Positions 9,107 through 17,472 of a DNA stretch of 64,000 nucleotides are shown here, one piece after another; within the stretch, counting starts at the first letter, position 1; the number at the start of each line of letters is the position of its first letter. Location: positions 186,001-250,000 of the forward strand of contig CBDDKM010000006.1 of the NCBI GenBank assembly GCA_965230225.1. Reading direction: 5' to 3'. The stretch is from CALSMU01 sp965230225. Lineage in GTDB: Bacteria > Bacteroidota > Bacteroidia > Flavobacteriales_D > Parvicellaceae. Under the pieces are notes generated by a model, which saw only the letters and a program-made list of their open reading frames with translations, ran no database searches and was not told the DNA's origin. A program made the translations under genes and the position numbers.

Positions 9107-10319
9107 TGAGCTTAACTCTGTTTAAGTTATTACCAGTACTTAGTTCTACAATGTAGTGTCCTGGGGCAAGGTGCTCAAGGCTTATTTGAGTAGAAGGCTT
9201 TAATTGAGAAAGCACCAATTGTCCCTGGTTATTGTAAATCTTGAGAGATTCTGTTTTTTTCTTAAGATTAAGAGTGTTAAGTGTTGGATTGGGGAATAAT
9301 GCTTGGTTTTCTGTTTCAATAGTGTTGGTGGATACTGTAGTTGGTTCCACTACTAAAGGAATCACGTCTGTACCATCACTCCATTGTCCCATGTTTTTTT
9401 GTTCAGGAGTATCTCCAAAGGCGTATTCACAGTCTGTGCCGTAAAAAGTACAGTTTAGTAGAGCGTCTCCAAGTTTCCAGTAGCAGAAATAGTCAACTGC
9501 ATCTGTTTTGCTAGCAGCATAGCCCCCTGTAATAACGGTTCCAATGGTTCCTCCGTCATAGCTGTTGTCTGCGGCCAGGGGTTCGTTGTGCGTGGCTTCT
9601 ATTACAGGAGGAGAGTCTGCGTATTGAGTAATGTAATTCATTCTGGAAGTGGGAATTCCAGAGTCATCGAATATCATTCGGCCAAAAGTGTTTCCTACTA
9701 CAGCGTCATCTGCTCCCACAATGATCAGTGCATGGTAGCTTTGGTCCATATTGTTGTAGGAGCTAAGATGTCCTAATGAAGTTCCCGGTCCGGGTTCGCA
9801 AAGCATAAAACATTGTGGTTGAGGTACATTGTAGTTGGAGAACTCAATGGCAAGGTTAGCTGTGATTACTCCTCCAAAAGAATGTCCAAACATAGCAATG
9901 TGGTTCATTCGAGGTTTTACCCTGGAAGGATTGGTATTTAACTCGGTAAAAGCATCTTCTATTCCTGTTGCGGCATTAGGTGTGTATTGGGTTGGGAAGA
10001 AGCCATCATTTTGTTCGTATTTTGGAAAGATCACGATATTACCCTTTCTTACAAGATGTTCAATCCATGCTCCATATGGGCCAGGATTGTACACTCCCCA
10101 GCCATGGTTAAAAACCACTACGTCAGCAGAGTCCGGTTGAGGTTGATCTGGTTCGAATAACCAGTATCCATCACCACTTAATAAGCTAGTGAAATCAGAC
10201 ATGATGACCTGATTGTGTGCATAGTCACTACCACCGGGACCTGAGGCCGGTTGAGCAGGTGGTGTTTGTGCCTTGGCGCTGATTATCAGAAGAGTAAAAA
10301 TAGTGGTGGTGATTCTCAT
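9096..10319 (-). CDS. Secreted alpha/beta hydrolase with T9SS sorting domain
   Basis: 407 residues. A signal peptide is followed by an alpha/beta hydrolase core with VVVFNHGWG (oxyanion-side HG), the nucleophile elbow GHSFGG (Ser about residue 146), IIVGADDAVVG (likely acid-residue strand) and a His in ATHNEP. The arrangement resembles chlorophyllase or PET-hydrolase-like lipases. The last about 75 residues are a type-A T9SS sorting domain (LFPNPTLNTL, LAPGHYIVEL, VKLIKR). It should hydrolyse esters outside the cell; the substrate is unknown. Upstream sequence has TAAATTTA close to the start, a weak -7-like box. Confidence 0.9.
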   Translation of the reverse strand: MRITTTIFTLLIISAKAQTPPAQPASGPGGSDYAHNQVIMSDFTSLLSGDGYWLFEPDQPQPDSADVVVFNHGWGVYNPGPYGAWIEHLVRKGNIVIFPKYEQNDGFFPTQYTPNAATGIEDAFTELNTNPSRVKPRMNHIAMFGHSFGGVITANLAIEFSNYNVPQPQCFMLCEPGPGTSLGHLSSYNNMDQSYHALIIVGADDAVVGNTFGRMIFDDSGIPTSRMNYITQYADSPPVIEATHNEPLAADNSYDGGTIGTVITGGYAASKTDAVDYFCYWKLGDALLNCTFYGTDCEYAFGDTPEQKNMGQWSDGTDVIPLVVEPTTVSTNTIETENQALFPNPTLNTLNLKKKTESLKIYNNQGQLVLSQLKPSTQISLEHLAPGHYIVELSTGNNLNRVKLIKR

Positions 10320-10443
10320 CCTCTAAATTTAATGAAACTAAATCAATTTAAAATAATTGATGGATTAAGCGAAGAATTCTTGTGGTTTATTTTGATAAAA
10401 GCGTGGTTAAGCTAGTTATTGTAAATTGATAATTCATTTATGT

Positions 10444-10451
10444 TATCTTTG
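10444..10451 (+). promoter_or_regulatory. -7 box TATCTTTG, four bases before the SiaC-like start
   Basis: TATCTTTG ends at 10451 and the ATG is at 10456. A TTG lies 22 bases upstream of the box at 10419-10421, compatible with the -33 element. Confidence 0.55.
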
Positions 10452-10455
10452 AGAT

Positions 10456-10866
10456 ATGGCGTTTGAATTGAACATGACTGAAAAGACACCGGAAGTGTTT
10501 TTTGATTCAGAGGAAGGGAGATTTATTTTCAGAGGGATCATTATGCCAGAGAATGCAATGGAATTTTTTAAGCCCCTCTTTAATTATGCAACTTCGTACC
10601 TTAAGGAACCGTTAGCAGAAACTACGGTTGAGATTGATTTGGAGTATTTCAATACTTCAGCATCTCGTATGTTGTATCAATTTATGAAATCTTTTGCGGA
10701 TGCAGCAAATTACAAAACTACTCAGGTAACCATGAAATGGATGTACGAAGATGATGATCCGGATATGGAAGAAGCAGGAGAGGAGTTTAAGTTGTTATTC
10801 GAAGGAGTAGATTTTCAGTTGGTTAAGATTGACCGTCCTAAAATCTATAAAATTGTAAATGCTTAG
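10456..10866 (+). CDS. SiaC-like regulatory phosphoprotein (DUF1987)
   Basis: 136 residues and no signal peptide. It matches the DUF1987/SiaC pattern: a FxxxEGRFxFRG start, MPENAMEFFKPL, the conserved LEYFNTSASR segment whose Thr/Ser region carries the phosphorylation site in SiaC, and W-Y/M-YEDDDPDMEEAGEEF. In Pseudomonas, SiaC is switched by a kinase (SiaB) and a PP2C phosphatase (SiaA) and controls a diguanylate cyclase (SiaD). None of these partners is adjacent, so the partner here is unknown. The gene has its own promoter box and its stop overlaps the end of the convergent Hsp15-like gene by four bases. Confidence 0.88.
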   Translation: MAFELNMTEKTPEVFFDSEEGRFIFRGIIMPENAMEFFKPLFNYATSYLKEPLAETTVEIDLEYFNTSASRMLYQFMKSFADAANYKTTQVTMKWMYEDDDPDMEEAGEEFKLLFEGVDFQLVKIDRPKIYKIVNA

Positions 10867-11228
10867 TCGAGGAATCGTTTGATGTCTCGTCTTTCTTTTT
10901 TGGTTGGTCTGCCCTTAATTCCCAGTTTTTTATTGATGCGTTGTTGTTCCTGATAGAGCAATAGTTTTTCCTGTTCTTCTTTGGAGGTAGTTTCCATAGC
11001 AAATTCTGGTACTAGTTTAGCTCCTACACGGTTTTTAGGTAGGTCCAATACCTTAAAGCTTCTGGTGATGATGTGAAGTTTGGCTTCTATGTGGTCTCCT
11101 GTCTTTACCACCTTAGAAGCTTTTGCAACTTGATCATTGAGTAGTACCCTGCCATTTTTACAAGCAGTAGCTGCTTCCGATTTTGTTTTGTACAAACGTA
11201 TGGCCCAAATGTATTTGTCGAGCCTCAT
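10863..11228 (-). CDS. hslR: RNA-binding S4 domain protein (Hsp15 / HslR-like)
   Basis: 121 residues. It begins with the S4 fold signature MRLDKYIWAIRLYKTKSEA, then the NGRVLLNDQ and GDHIEAK strands, and ends with a basic tail (KGRPTKKERRDIKRF) as in Hsp15 proteins, which bind free 50S subunits carrying nascent chains. It is the last gene of a five-gene operon, one base after the maf stop. Confidence 0.9.
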   Translation of the reverse strand: MRLDKYIWAIRLYKTKSEAATACKNGRVLLNDQVAKASKVVKTGDHIEAKLHIITRSFKVLDLPKNRVGAKLVPEFAMETTSKEEQEKLLLYQEQQRINKKLGIKGRPTKKERRDIKRFLD

Positions 11229-11229
11229 T

Positions 11230-11811
11230 TTAGAAGGATTTAAGTTCTCTGTACAACTTGTGTAGTGGAAGCCCCATTACATTAAAAAACTCGCCTTCCA
11301 TTCGTTCAATTCCAACGTAACCCATCCACTCCTGAATACCGTAAGACCCTGCTTTGTCGAAAGGCTCACATTTTTGAATGTAAAACTTAATTTCCTCTTC
11401 AGTTAAAGGGTAGAAGGTAACTTTGGTAACATCGTAAAAGGTGGTTCTTTTTCCTTTGCTTAGTAGTGTAACAGCAGTAATTACTTCGTGGGTATTACCA
11501 CAAAGATCGGTAAGCATTTCGAAGGATTCCTGCTCGTCTTTCGGTTTTCCAAGTACTCTGTCTCCCAAACAAACAATGGTGTCTGAGGTGATGATCAGAT
11601 CATTGTCTTGTAAATCAGTCTCAAAGGCATTGGCTTTTAAATCTGAAAGGAAAACAGCTACTTCTTCTCGCTTTAACTCCGGTGGATAAATTTCTTCTAC
11701 TTCCTTAGTCTTGATGGTGAATTCGTCAACGATTTCACCCAATAGCTGTTGTCTTCTAGGCGATTTAGAAGCTAATATGATATTGTATTTATTGGTAATG
11801 TTTTGAAGCAT
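11230..11811 (-). CDS. maf: Maf family nucleoside triphosphate pyrophosphatase
   Basis: The start at 11811 (MLQNITNKYNIILASKSPRR) is chosen over an in-frame ATG at 11829 because it lies one base after the upstream UbiA stop and places ILASKSPRR at the normal distance from the N-terminus. Other family motifs are TSDTIVCLGDRVLGKP and the KAGSYGIQ segment near the end. Maf proteins hydrolyse dTTP/UTP or modified nucleotides to monophosphates and can influence septation. About 193 residues, normal for the family. Confidence 0.95.
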   Translation of the reverse strand: MLQNITNKYNIILASKSPRRQQLLGEIVDEFTIKTKEVEEIYPPELKREEVAVFLSDLKANAFETDLQDNDLIITSDTIVCLGDRVLGKPKDEQESFEMLTDLCGNTHEVITAVTLLSKGKRTTFYDVTKVTFYPLTEEEIKFYIQKCEPFDKAGSYGIQEWMGYVGIERMEGEFFNVMGLPLHKLYRELKSF

Positions 11812-11812
11812 G

Positions 11813-12718
11813 TTAAATCGTAATTGCAAAAATGAATAGGAAAACCAATGAGCCCAGCATAGATATCTTGATCCATGTTTGAGAATCGTGAAATCCTTTT
11901 TGGTCCTGAGCTTTATATAATTTGATTAAAGAAATAATCAGAGGGATAACTACTACAACCCCGCCAATTAACCAGTTTATGGCTTGTTTGGGAGCTAAGA
12001 TCTCGCTTAGTAATAGTTTGAATACAATGATGGTGGCAAATATTAATAAGGTAGCAATTACTTTGCTAGCGGTAATTCCTGCCAAAATGGGGAAGGTTTT
12101 GTATCCAGACATACTGTCTCCATCATAATCTTCAACATCTTTTACGATTTCTCTAGCCATGTTAGAAGTAAAAGAAAGAAGGGCGTAAGCAAGGTAGATC
12201 AAAATGATCATGTGGTGTGCCTTAATCAATGATAACGGGCCTTTGGTGATAATTTGTACATTTTCAAAAGCCGTTAGTAATAATGGAACGAGTGCCACCA
12301 TGCCACTTACTACAATGTTGCCAATTAGCGGCCATTTCTGAAGGTAAGAAGAGTAGGCCCAAAGCAAGGTGATGACCATTACGAATACAAAAAATATAGG
12401 GTCTCCTTTGGTGATAATACCGGCACAAACTAACCCGATAATGTTCAGTGTTGTGTAACCAATTAGAAGTGTTTTTCCAGGAATGTTGGGTTTCTCCGGT
12501 TGATTGATAGCATCTACCTTCTTGTCGTAATAATCGTTGATCAAGTTGCCTGCACCCGCAATACACACCATACTTAAGGTAAGTAAGGCAAAGTTGGTGT
12601 TAGATAAGTTCAGTCCTCCAACACCCTTTAGTAATTGATAAGCCACAAAGTGGAGTACCATCATAGTGATGATAATCACCAACATGTTTATTGGTCGTAT
12701 GGCTTTAAGGAGGTTCAT
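11813..12718 (-). CDS. UbiA-family prenyltransferase (geranylgeranylglycerol-phosphate synthase-like)
   Basis: 301 residues with about eight or nine hydrophobic helices. Both Asp-rich motifs of the UbiA superfamily are present: NDYYDKKVDAIN (about residue 62) and DVEDYDGD (about residue 196), which bind the Mg-diphosphate of the prenyl donor. The sequence is of the type usually annotated geranylgeranylglycerol-phosphate geranylgeranyltransferase in Bacteroidota; the true acceptor (quinone head group, lipid or haem) cannot be told. It sits between kdsC-like and maf genes in a tight operon with gaps of seven bases and one base. Confidence 0.9.
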   Translation of the reverse strand: MNLLKAIRPINMLVIIITMMVLHFVAYQLLKGVGGLNLSNTNFALLTLSMVCIAGAGNLINDYYDKKVDAINQPEKPNIPGKTLLIGYTTLNIIGLVCAGIITKGDPIFFVFVMVITLLWAYSSYLQKWPLIGNIVVSGMVALVPLLLTAFENVQIITKGPLSLIKAHHMIILIYLAYALLSFTSNMAREIVKDVEDYDGDSMSGYKTFPILAGITASKVIATLLIFATIIVFKLLLSEILAPKQAINWLIGGVVVVIPLIISLIKLYKAQDQKGFHDSQTWIKISMLGSLVFLFIFAITI

Positions 12719-12725
12719 TTAAGTA

Positions 12726-13256
12726 TTACCACTCCAAAGAATCTTCTGTAAACCAGTCTCCTCGTTCTCTTAAGGTTTGTTCCATCACATCTCTTACGCA
12801 TCCCATTCCTCCGTCAATTTGAGAAATATAGTCGGCAGCGGCTCTGATTTCCACAGCAGCATCGTGTGGGCAGGTACCAACACCTACCTTTTTGATGCAT
12901 TCGTAATCAGGAATATCGTCGCCCATGTAGAGTATGTTTTCGTAGCTAATCCCTTTCTCAGCACAGTATTCATCAAGAATTTTAATCTTGTTACTGGCTC
13001 TAAGGTATACATCATCTACTCCCAGATAGTGCATTCTGGTCTTAACCATTTCGGAGTTTCCTCCGGTAATGATGCACACGTTATATCCTTTCTTTACAGC
13101 GTATTGAATGGCATATCCATCTCTAGTATTCATGGTTCTAACCATTTCTCCTGATGGGTCAAGAATAACAATTCCGTCAGATAGTACTCCGTCTACATCA
13201 AATACAAAGGTGTTGATGTTTTTTAATCGCTGTTTATAGTTGGTCGTTTTGTCCAT
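12726..13256 (-). CDS. kdsC: KdsC-type HAD phosphatase (3-deoxy-D-manno-octulosonate 8-phosphate phosphatase)
   Basis: 176 residues, the usual KdsC length without a cap domain. HAD motif I is FVFDVDGVLSDG, motif II is IITGGNS, motif III Lys lies in ASNKIKIL, and motif IV is YMGDDIPDYECI. The GVGTCPHDAAVEIR segment is typical of KdsC proteins. It should release phosphate from KDO-8-P in lipopolysaccharide core synthesis. Its start overlaps the end of the DUF2520 gene by 23 bp. No kdsA is nearby, so the assignment rests on sequence alone. Confidence 0.9.
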   Translation of the reverse strand: MDKTTNYKQRLKNINTFVFDVDGVLSDGIVILDPSGEMVRTMNTRDGYAIQYAVKKGYNVCIITGGNSEMVKTRMHYLGVDDVYLRASNKIKILDEYCAEKGISYENILYMGDDIPDYECIKKVGVGTCPHDAAVEIRAAADYISQIDGGMGCVRDVMEQTLRERGDWFTEDSLEW

Positions 13257-14028
13257 GAAAATGAGTTAAAATTTGTTTGGATATAAATTGATAAATGTCT
13301 TTAAATTCTGGATTTGATTCGAGGTGAGTCAAGTGGTTTTTTATGGTTTCCAAATCGTTTCTTCTGGCAGGTCCGGTTTGTAGTTCGATCGGATTTCCGT
13401 TTACCTCTATATTCTGAACCGTTTGTTTAATTAAAGGCTGTAAGAAGTTGAAGTTCAAATTATTGTCTTTGCAGTATAGTTTCGTTTTTGAAAGGATAAA
13501 GTGTGTGAAGTTGTTGACGGAAACCGCAGCAATGTGAAGAGCTTTTCTTTCTTCAGAACTCAACACCTGAACGTGATCTGAAAGCTTGTTGGCCAATTCC
13601 GAAAGTTGTTCAGAAATTCTCTTGTTTTCCGATTCTATGAAGAATGGAATAGAAGTAAAATCGACCTCTTTGTGCTTGCTAAAGGTTTGCAAAGGATAAA
13701 AACATCCGGTAAGTTCAGAAAAAGCAGATAATCTGGAGGTTTCAAAACTTCCTGAGGTGTGAGCAATCAAACCATTAAAGGATTTTTTTCTAAGTACTTG
13801 CTCAATGATGTCGTCCTTGAGTGCGATGATGTATAAATCAGAACCATCTTTTAGTTCCTCCAGTTGATTCGTGCATTTAGCGTCAACTTTGGACGCAAGT
13901 TCCTTAGAATTTTCAAGGGTTCTACTGTAAATCATGTCGATGGTGCAGCCTTTTTCTTTTAGCGCTAAAGCTAATCGGGTTGCCACATTACCTGATCCAA
14001 TAAATGATATGTGTTGGATACTTTTCAA
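13234..14028 (-). CDS. Rossmann-like / DUF2520 dehydrogenase
   Basis: An N-terminal NAD(P)-binding fold (ISFIGSGNVATRLALAL) is followed by a DUF2520 domain with SGSF, GCFYPLQTFS and a helical C-terminus (LHIAAVSVNNFTHF, LQTGPARRND). It belongs to the F420/ProC/3-hydroxyisobutyrate dehydrogenase-like group; substrate unknown. The frame opens with TTG at 14034, but a second TTG at 14028 gives the cleaner N-terminus MKSIQHISFIGSG and lies at a better distance from the TATTTTTG box ending at 14037. There is no ATG in this region, so the start is a rare codon either way. First gene of the five-gene operon down to the Hsp15-like gene. Confidence 0.85.
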   Translation of the reverse strand: MKSIQHISFIGSGNVATRLALALKEKGCTIDMIYSRTLENSKELASKVDAKCTNQLEELKDGSDLYIIALKDDIIEQVLRKKSFNGLIAHTSGSFETSRLSAFSELTGCFYPLQTFSKHKEVDFTSIPFFIESENKRISEQLSELANKLSDHVQVLSSEERKALHIAAVSVNNFTHFILSKTKLYCKDNNLNFNFLQPLIKQTVQNIEVNGNPIELQTGPARRNDLETIKNHLTHLESNPEFKDIYQFISKQILTHFHGQNDQL

Positions 14029-14036
14029 AACCAATA

Positions 14037-14044
14037 CAAAAATA
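14037..14044 (-). promoter_or_regulatory. -7 box TATTTTTG for the DUF2520-kdsC-ubiA-maf-hslR operon
   Basis: Minus-strand TATTTTTG lies eight bases before the TTG start at 14028. It shares a 70-bp divergent intergenic region with the MORN lipoprotein gene, which has TAGCTTTA just before its own start. Confidence 0.5.
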
Positions 14045-14097
14045 GAAGAAGCATTCAGTCTTCAAGGAATCTTTGTTGTTTTTTGTAGCTTTAAGGC

Positions 14098-14829
14098 ATG
14101 AAAAGACTTTTATACCTGATGTTGGTGCTGGGGGTAGCATCATGTGGAGAAGAGAATAATGAGGTTACACTTACTTATCCTAGTGGTAAAGTAGAAGGTA
14201 AAGGTCTGATGGTGGATTCTCTTAAGCAGGGAGAATGGGTGTTCTACCACGAAAATGGAAATGTAAGGGATACTAGTAATTACAAGAACGATACGTTAGA
14301 CGGCTATAAAGTCTCATTTTTTGTGAATGGGGTGAAGTACGAACAGGGAAGGTATTCCATGGGAAAACGCGAAGGTGAATGGCGCTGGTGGGATAAGAAT
14401 GGAAACCTGGAAGAAGTGAGCCATTGGGCCAATGGAGAAGCGCATGGCATTGGAGTAATGTACTACGAAAACGGTAAGATTCAGAGTCAGGAGTACTGGG
14501 AGAATGGTAAGATGAATGGGGAGATCAGTTTGTATGGTCCCGATGGAATTCTAACTGAAAAAACGAATTATGAAGATGGATTAATCCATGGATTAGCTAC
14601 TTTATTTTACCCCAACGGACAAATTGAAATGCAAGGAAACTTTACCGGAGGTTTACAACAAGGAGTGTTCAACGAATATTACGAAGACGGAACTTTGAAA
14701 TCGGCTGTAGAGTGGAAGGATGGATTTATGCACGGCCATGGTGTAGAATACAATGAAGATGGTAGTGTAAAGGCTGAAGGAGAGTATTTTAATGGTTCAA
14801 AAATTGGGGATTGGAGCTTAGAGCAGTAG
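14098..14829 (+). CDS. MORN-repeat lipoprotein (YwqK-like)
   Basis: 243 residues. A short signal ends in a lipobox (VASC, Cys about residue 16). The mature part is about eight copies of a 23-residue MORN/YwqK-type repeat with the pattern G.W..Y...G.....Y..G...G (for example GEWVFYHENGNV and GVFNEYYEDGTLKS). Such repeats form an extended beta-sheet; many Bacteroidota encode them as surface or periplasmic lipoproteins, often auto-named YwqK antitoxin without evidence of toxin partners. It ends overlapping the convergent radical SAM gene by 12 bp. Confidence 0.9.
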   Translation: MKRLLYLMLVLGVASCGEENNEVTLTYPSGKVEGKGLMVDSLKQGEWVFYHENGNVRDTSNYKNDTLDGYKVSFFVNGVKYEQGRYSMGKREGEWRWWDKNGNLEEVSHWANGEAHGIGVMYYENGKIQSQEYWENGKMNGEISLYGPDGILTEKTNYEDGLIHGLATLFYPNGQIEMQGNFTGGLQQGVFNEYYEDGTLKSAVEWKDGFMHGHGVEYNEDGSVKAEGEYFNGSKIGDWSLEQ

Positions 14830-17010
14830 TAGCCCGTTATCTTTCAATTCGTTCCAGATGGGCCCGTTAATGAATTCGTGAGCTCGAGTATTGGTTTTTG
14901 ATTCCAATAGCTCGCAAAATGCTTCAAGTGTTGTTTTAGAGCTCCAAACCATTATTTGAGGTATCATGTCAGCTAAAAAGTGTCCAAGTTCCTCAGAAGT
15001 GTTTAAAACAAAGTCAGAACCTTTCATGTAGAACACCAATTGAGCCATTTTTCTGGTTTTTCCTTTTCTTTTTTCTTCAAAAAATTGAATGTCTGGTGTG
15101 TTCCCAAGCCAAATTATACGGGATTTCATTTTTAATTCCCCATCAGGCTCTTGCAAACAGTCTTCAATGTAGGTGGGGCCAATGATGGTTGTTGGTACGG
15201 GATCATTAAACCATTCCTGTAAGTGGTAGTCAAAGCATAAGCCGTGCATGTAGTTGAACAGAGATTTTCTCAACCCTTCACCAAACAAATCGTGATTACC
15301 ACCTTTAGGGTCGTTATGAAATAGATCGTTATGGGCAAAACCATCAAAATCAGGTCCCGTTTCACTAACACCATAAGCCGAAGGGTTCAATCCAATTGGG
15401 CTGTGAGCAGTCATGGAGAATCGATGCCAGTAGGCGGAATGCACAATTCCTAATTCGAATAATTGCCTAACCATTTCTAAGGAATCAATAGTTTCCTGGG
15501 CTGTTTGTGTAGGAAATCCGTACATGAGGTAGGCGTGAACCATGATACCAGCTTCGGTAAAGTTAGCAGTTACATTAGCCACTTGCGATACGGTTACTCC
15601 TTTGTCGATGAGTTTCAATAATCGATCTGAAGCAACTTCCAAACCGCCAGAAACAGCAATGCAACCGGAGGCTTTTAGCAATTGACATAAATCTCTGGAG
15701 AAATTCTTTTCAAACCGGATATTGGTCCACCATACCACTGTTAGTTTTCTTCTTAGTATTTCTAGTGCCAGCTCTCTCAATAGGGATGGTGGAGCAGCTT
15801 CGTCTACAAAATGAAAACCGTTGTTGCCGGTTTGTTCAATTAAGGTTTCTATACGGTCGCATAGTAATTGAGCTTTGGACGGCTCATATATTTTTATGTA
15901 GTCCAGCGATACATCGCAGAACGAGCATTTTCCCCAATAACACCCGTGCGCCAGCGTTAATTTATTCCATCTACCATCGCTCCACAAACGGTGCATGGGG
16001 TTAGCTATTTCAATAACAGACAAGTAGTTGTCCAGGTTAAGGTCATTGTAATCTGGTGTTCCTACTTCTTTTTGAGAGTAATCCTTCTCGTCAGATCCAT
16101 TGCAATAAACTACAGTGTCGTTATCCAATACAAAAGTTCTTTTCAGATGATCGACAGTTCTGGTACCTTCTAAATGTTCCAGTAAATGATAAATAGGAGC
16201 TTCACCATCGTCCAGAGTAATAAAGTCAGCATATTCAAAAACTCTTACATCTTCTAATGATCGAAGTTCTGTGTTTACATATCCACCTCCAATGTTTATA
16301 GGGATGTTAGGGTAGTGTTGTTTGATCCATTGTCCGCATTTAAGGGTGCTGTATAAGCTTCCAGGAAAAGGAATCGTAATGCTTACTAAGGTTGGTTTAA
16401 ATTCCTGAAACTTTTTCTCTAAAAGGCCTAGCATCACTTCATCTACATAGGTGTTCTCCATTTGGAGTTCGTCATGGATGGGGCTAAAGCTACTGGCTGA
16501 TAATCCTAATTTTTCGGCATATCTGCTAAATCCAAAATGAGGATCAATGACCTCGATAATAAGGTCGGAAATGTCTTCTAAGTAAAGTGTGGCCAAGTGC
16601 CTGGCTTTATCGTGTGTTCCAAGACTTCCAAATGCCCATTCCAGGTCTTCCATTTGTTCAAATCTGGAAGCTTCAGGCAAATACTGACCACTACAAATAG
16701 CATGGGCCAGAGTAGAGTTTTTGTTTTGTAAAAAACGAATAACCTCATCGATGGTGGAAAGATATTCGTCCTTTAGCCTAACCATTCGATAAGCATTGTC
16801 CGAAAGCTCTGTTTCGGAAGCTTCAACGGTATCAAATAATAGCTCAAATCCGTGCGAAGAAAATATATCCAGAATGGTTTCTATACCAAGATCAACTTGA
16901 TATGATTCGATGCCTTTTGTGTTTAAAAAACCTTTTAAATAAGGCGTAGCAGGGTAGGGTGTGTTCAATTGAACAAACGGAGGTGTTATGAATAAAACTC
17001 GTTGGTTCAA
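14818..17010 (-). CDS. B12-binding-domain radical SAM protein
   Basis: 730 residues. The N-terminal half carries a cobalamin-binding-like Rossmann domain (PNIPINIGGGYVN, DFITLDDGEAPIYHLLE). The radical SAM core begins at about residue 350 with HGCYWGKCSFCD, so the cluster cysteines are Cys357, Cys362 and Cys365, spaced CX4CX2C rather than the common CX3CX2C. GGLEVASDRLLKLIDKG and AYLMYGFPTQTAQETIDSL are further core strands. A C-terminal extension of about 180 residues has no recognised domain. It presumably catalyses a radical methylation or rearrangement; no substrate gene is adjacent. Confidence 0.88.
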   Translation of the reverse strand: MNQRVLFITPPFVQLNTPYPATPYLKGFLNTKGIESYQVDLGIETILDIFSSHGFELLFDTVEASETELSDNAYRMVRLKDEYLSTIDEVIRFLQNKNSTLAHAICSGQYLPEASRFEQMEDLEWAFGSLGTHDKARHLATLYLEDISDLIIEVIDPHFGFSRYAEKLGLSASSFSPIHDELQMENTYVDEVMLGLLEKKFQEFKPTLVSITIPFPGSLYSTLKCGQWIKQHYPNIPINIGGGYVNTELRSLEDVRVFEYADFITLDDGEAPIYHLLEHLEGTRTVDHLKRTFVLDNDTVVYCNGSDEKDYSQKEVGTPDYNDLNLDNYLSVIEIANPMHRLWSDGRWNKLTLAHGCYWGKCSFCDVSLDYIKIYEPSKAQLLCDRIETLIEQTGNNGFHFVDEAAPPSLLRELALEILRRKLTVVWWTNIRFEKNFSRDLCQLLKASGCIAVSGGLEVASDRLLKLIDKGVTVSQVANVTANFTEAGIMVHAYLMYGFPTQTAQETIDSLEMVRQLFELGIVHSAYWHRFSMTAHSPIGLNPSAYGVSETGPDFDGFAHNDLFHNDPKGGNHDLFGEGLRKSLFNYMHGLCFDYHLQEWFNDPVPTTIIGPTYIEDCLQEPDGELKMKSRIIWLGNTPDIQFFEEKRKGKTRKMAQLVFYMKGSDFVLNTSEELGHFLADMIPQIMVWSSKTTLEAFCELLESKTNTRAHEFINGPIWNELKDNGLLLL

Positions 17011-17020
17011 GGTGATTCAA

Positions 17021-17422
17021 TTATCTTTTTACAGCAAATCCCTGATCGTATTCCACTTTGTCTTCACTTACTTTAAATGGAAAGTAGAATACGGGAATGT
17101 CCTCTTCAGAAGTGTTAACAATGTCTACTGCAATAGCATCGATAGGAGGTTGATTCTCCTCAATTTGAAGTTGAACTTCGTAGGTCAATCCATAGGCAAG
17201 GATGTTTCCTTCCTCTAATTCTCCTTCGCAATAACGCTGTAGCGAATTAATAACCTTTCCATTTTGCGGGATGTTTTTCTTGTCTACATCAAACTCCAAC
17301 GGGTGAACTTGCCCTGAGTTATCAGTAAAAGCTCCAAAAGGATAGAATTCCTTTGTTTCGTTCAATAAATCTTTAGCGTATTCCTCGCAGTGGTTCAGAA
17401 TGTCTTGAATTACCTTGTCCAT
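17021..17422 (-). CDS. Hypothetical cytoplasmic protein
   Basis: The frame is open from 17461, but ATG at 17422 gives the better start (MDKVIQDILNHCEEYAKDLL); 133 residues, acidic, no signal or membrane segment. Features are FYPFGAFTDNSG and a late IDAIAVDIVNTSEEDIPVFYFPF stretch, a pattern shared by small uncharacterised Bacteroidota proteins. No function assigned. It lies ten bases upstream of the radical SAM gene on the same strand and may be cotranscribed with it. Confidence 0.8.
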   Translation of the reverse strand: MDKVIQDILNHCEEYAKDLLNETKEFYPFGAFTDNSGQVHPLEFDVDKKNIPQNGKVINSLQRYCEGELEEGNILAYGLTYEVQLQIEENQPPIDAIAVDIVNTSEEDIPVFYFPFKVSEDKVEYDQGFAVKR

Positions 17423-17472
17423 AAAATATGATTGCGCCCCAAAGGTAGTGGAAATAAGCAATCACGCTACCC

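Noticed and set aside
9835..10140. Plus-strand open frame in the T9SS hydrolase
   Set aside because: It lies opposite conserved hydrolase codons and has no independent support.
14098..14829. MORN-repeat protein as a toxin-antitoxin antitoxin
   Set aside because: The YwqK-antitoxin label comes from database naming. No toxin is adjacent and the protein has a lipoprotein signal.
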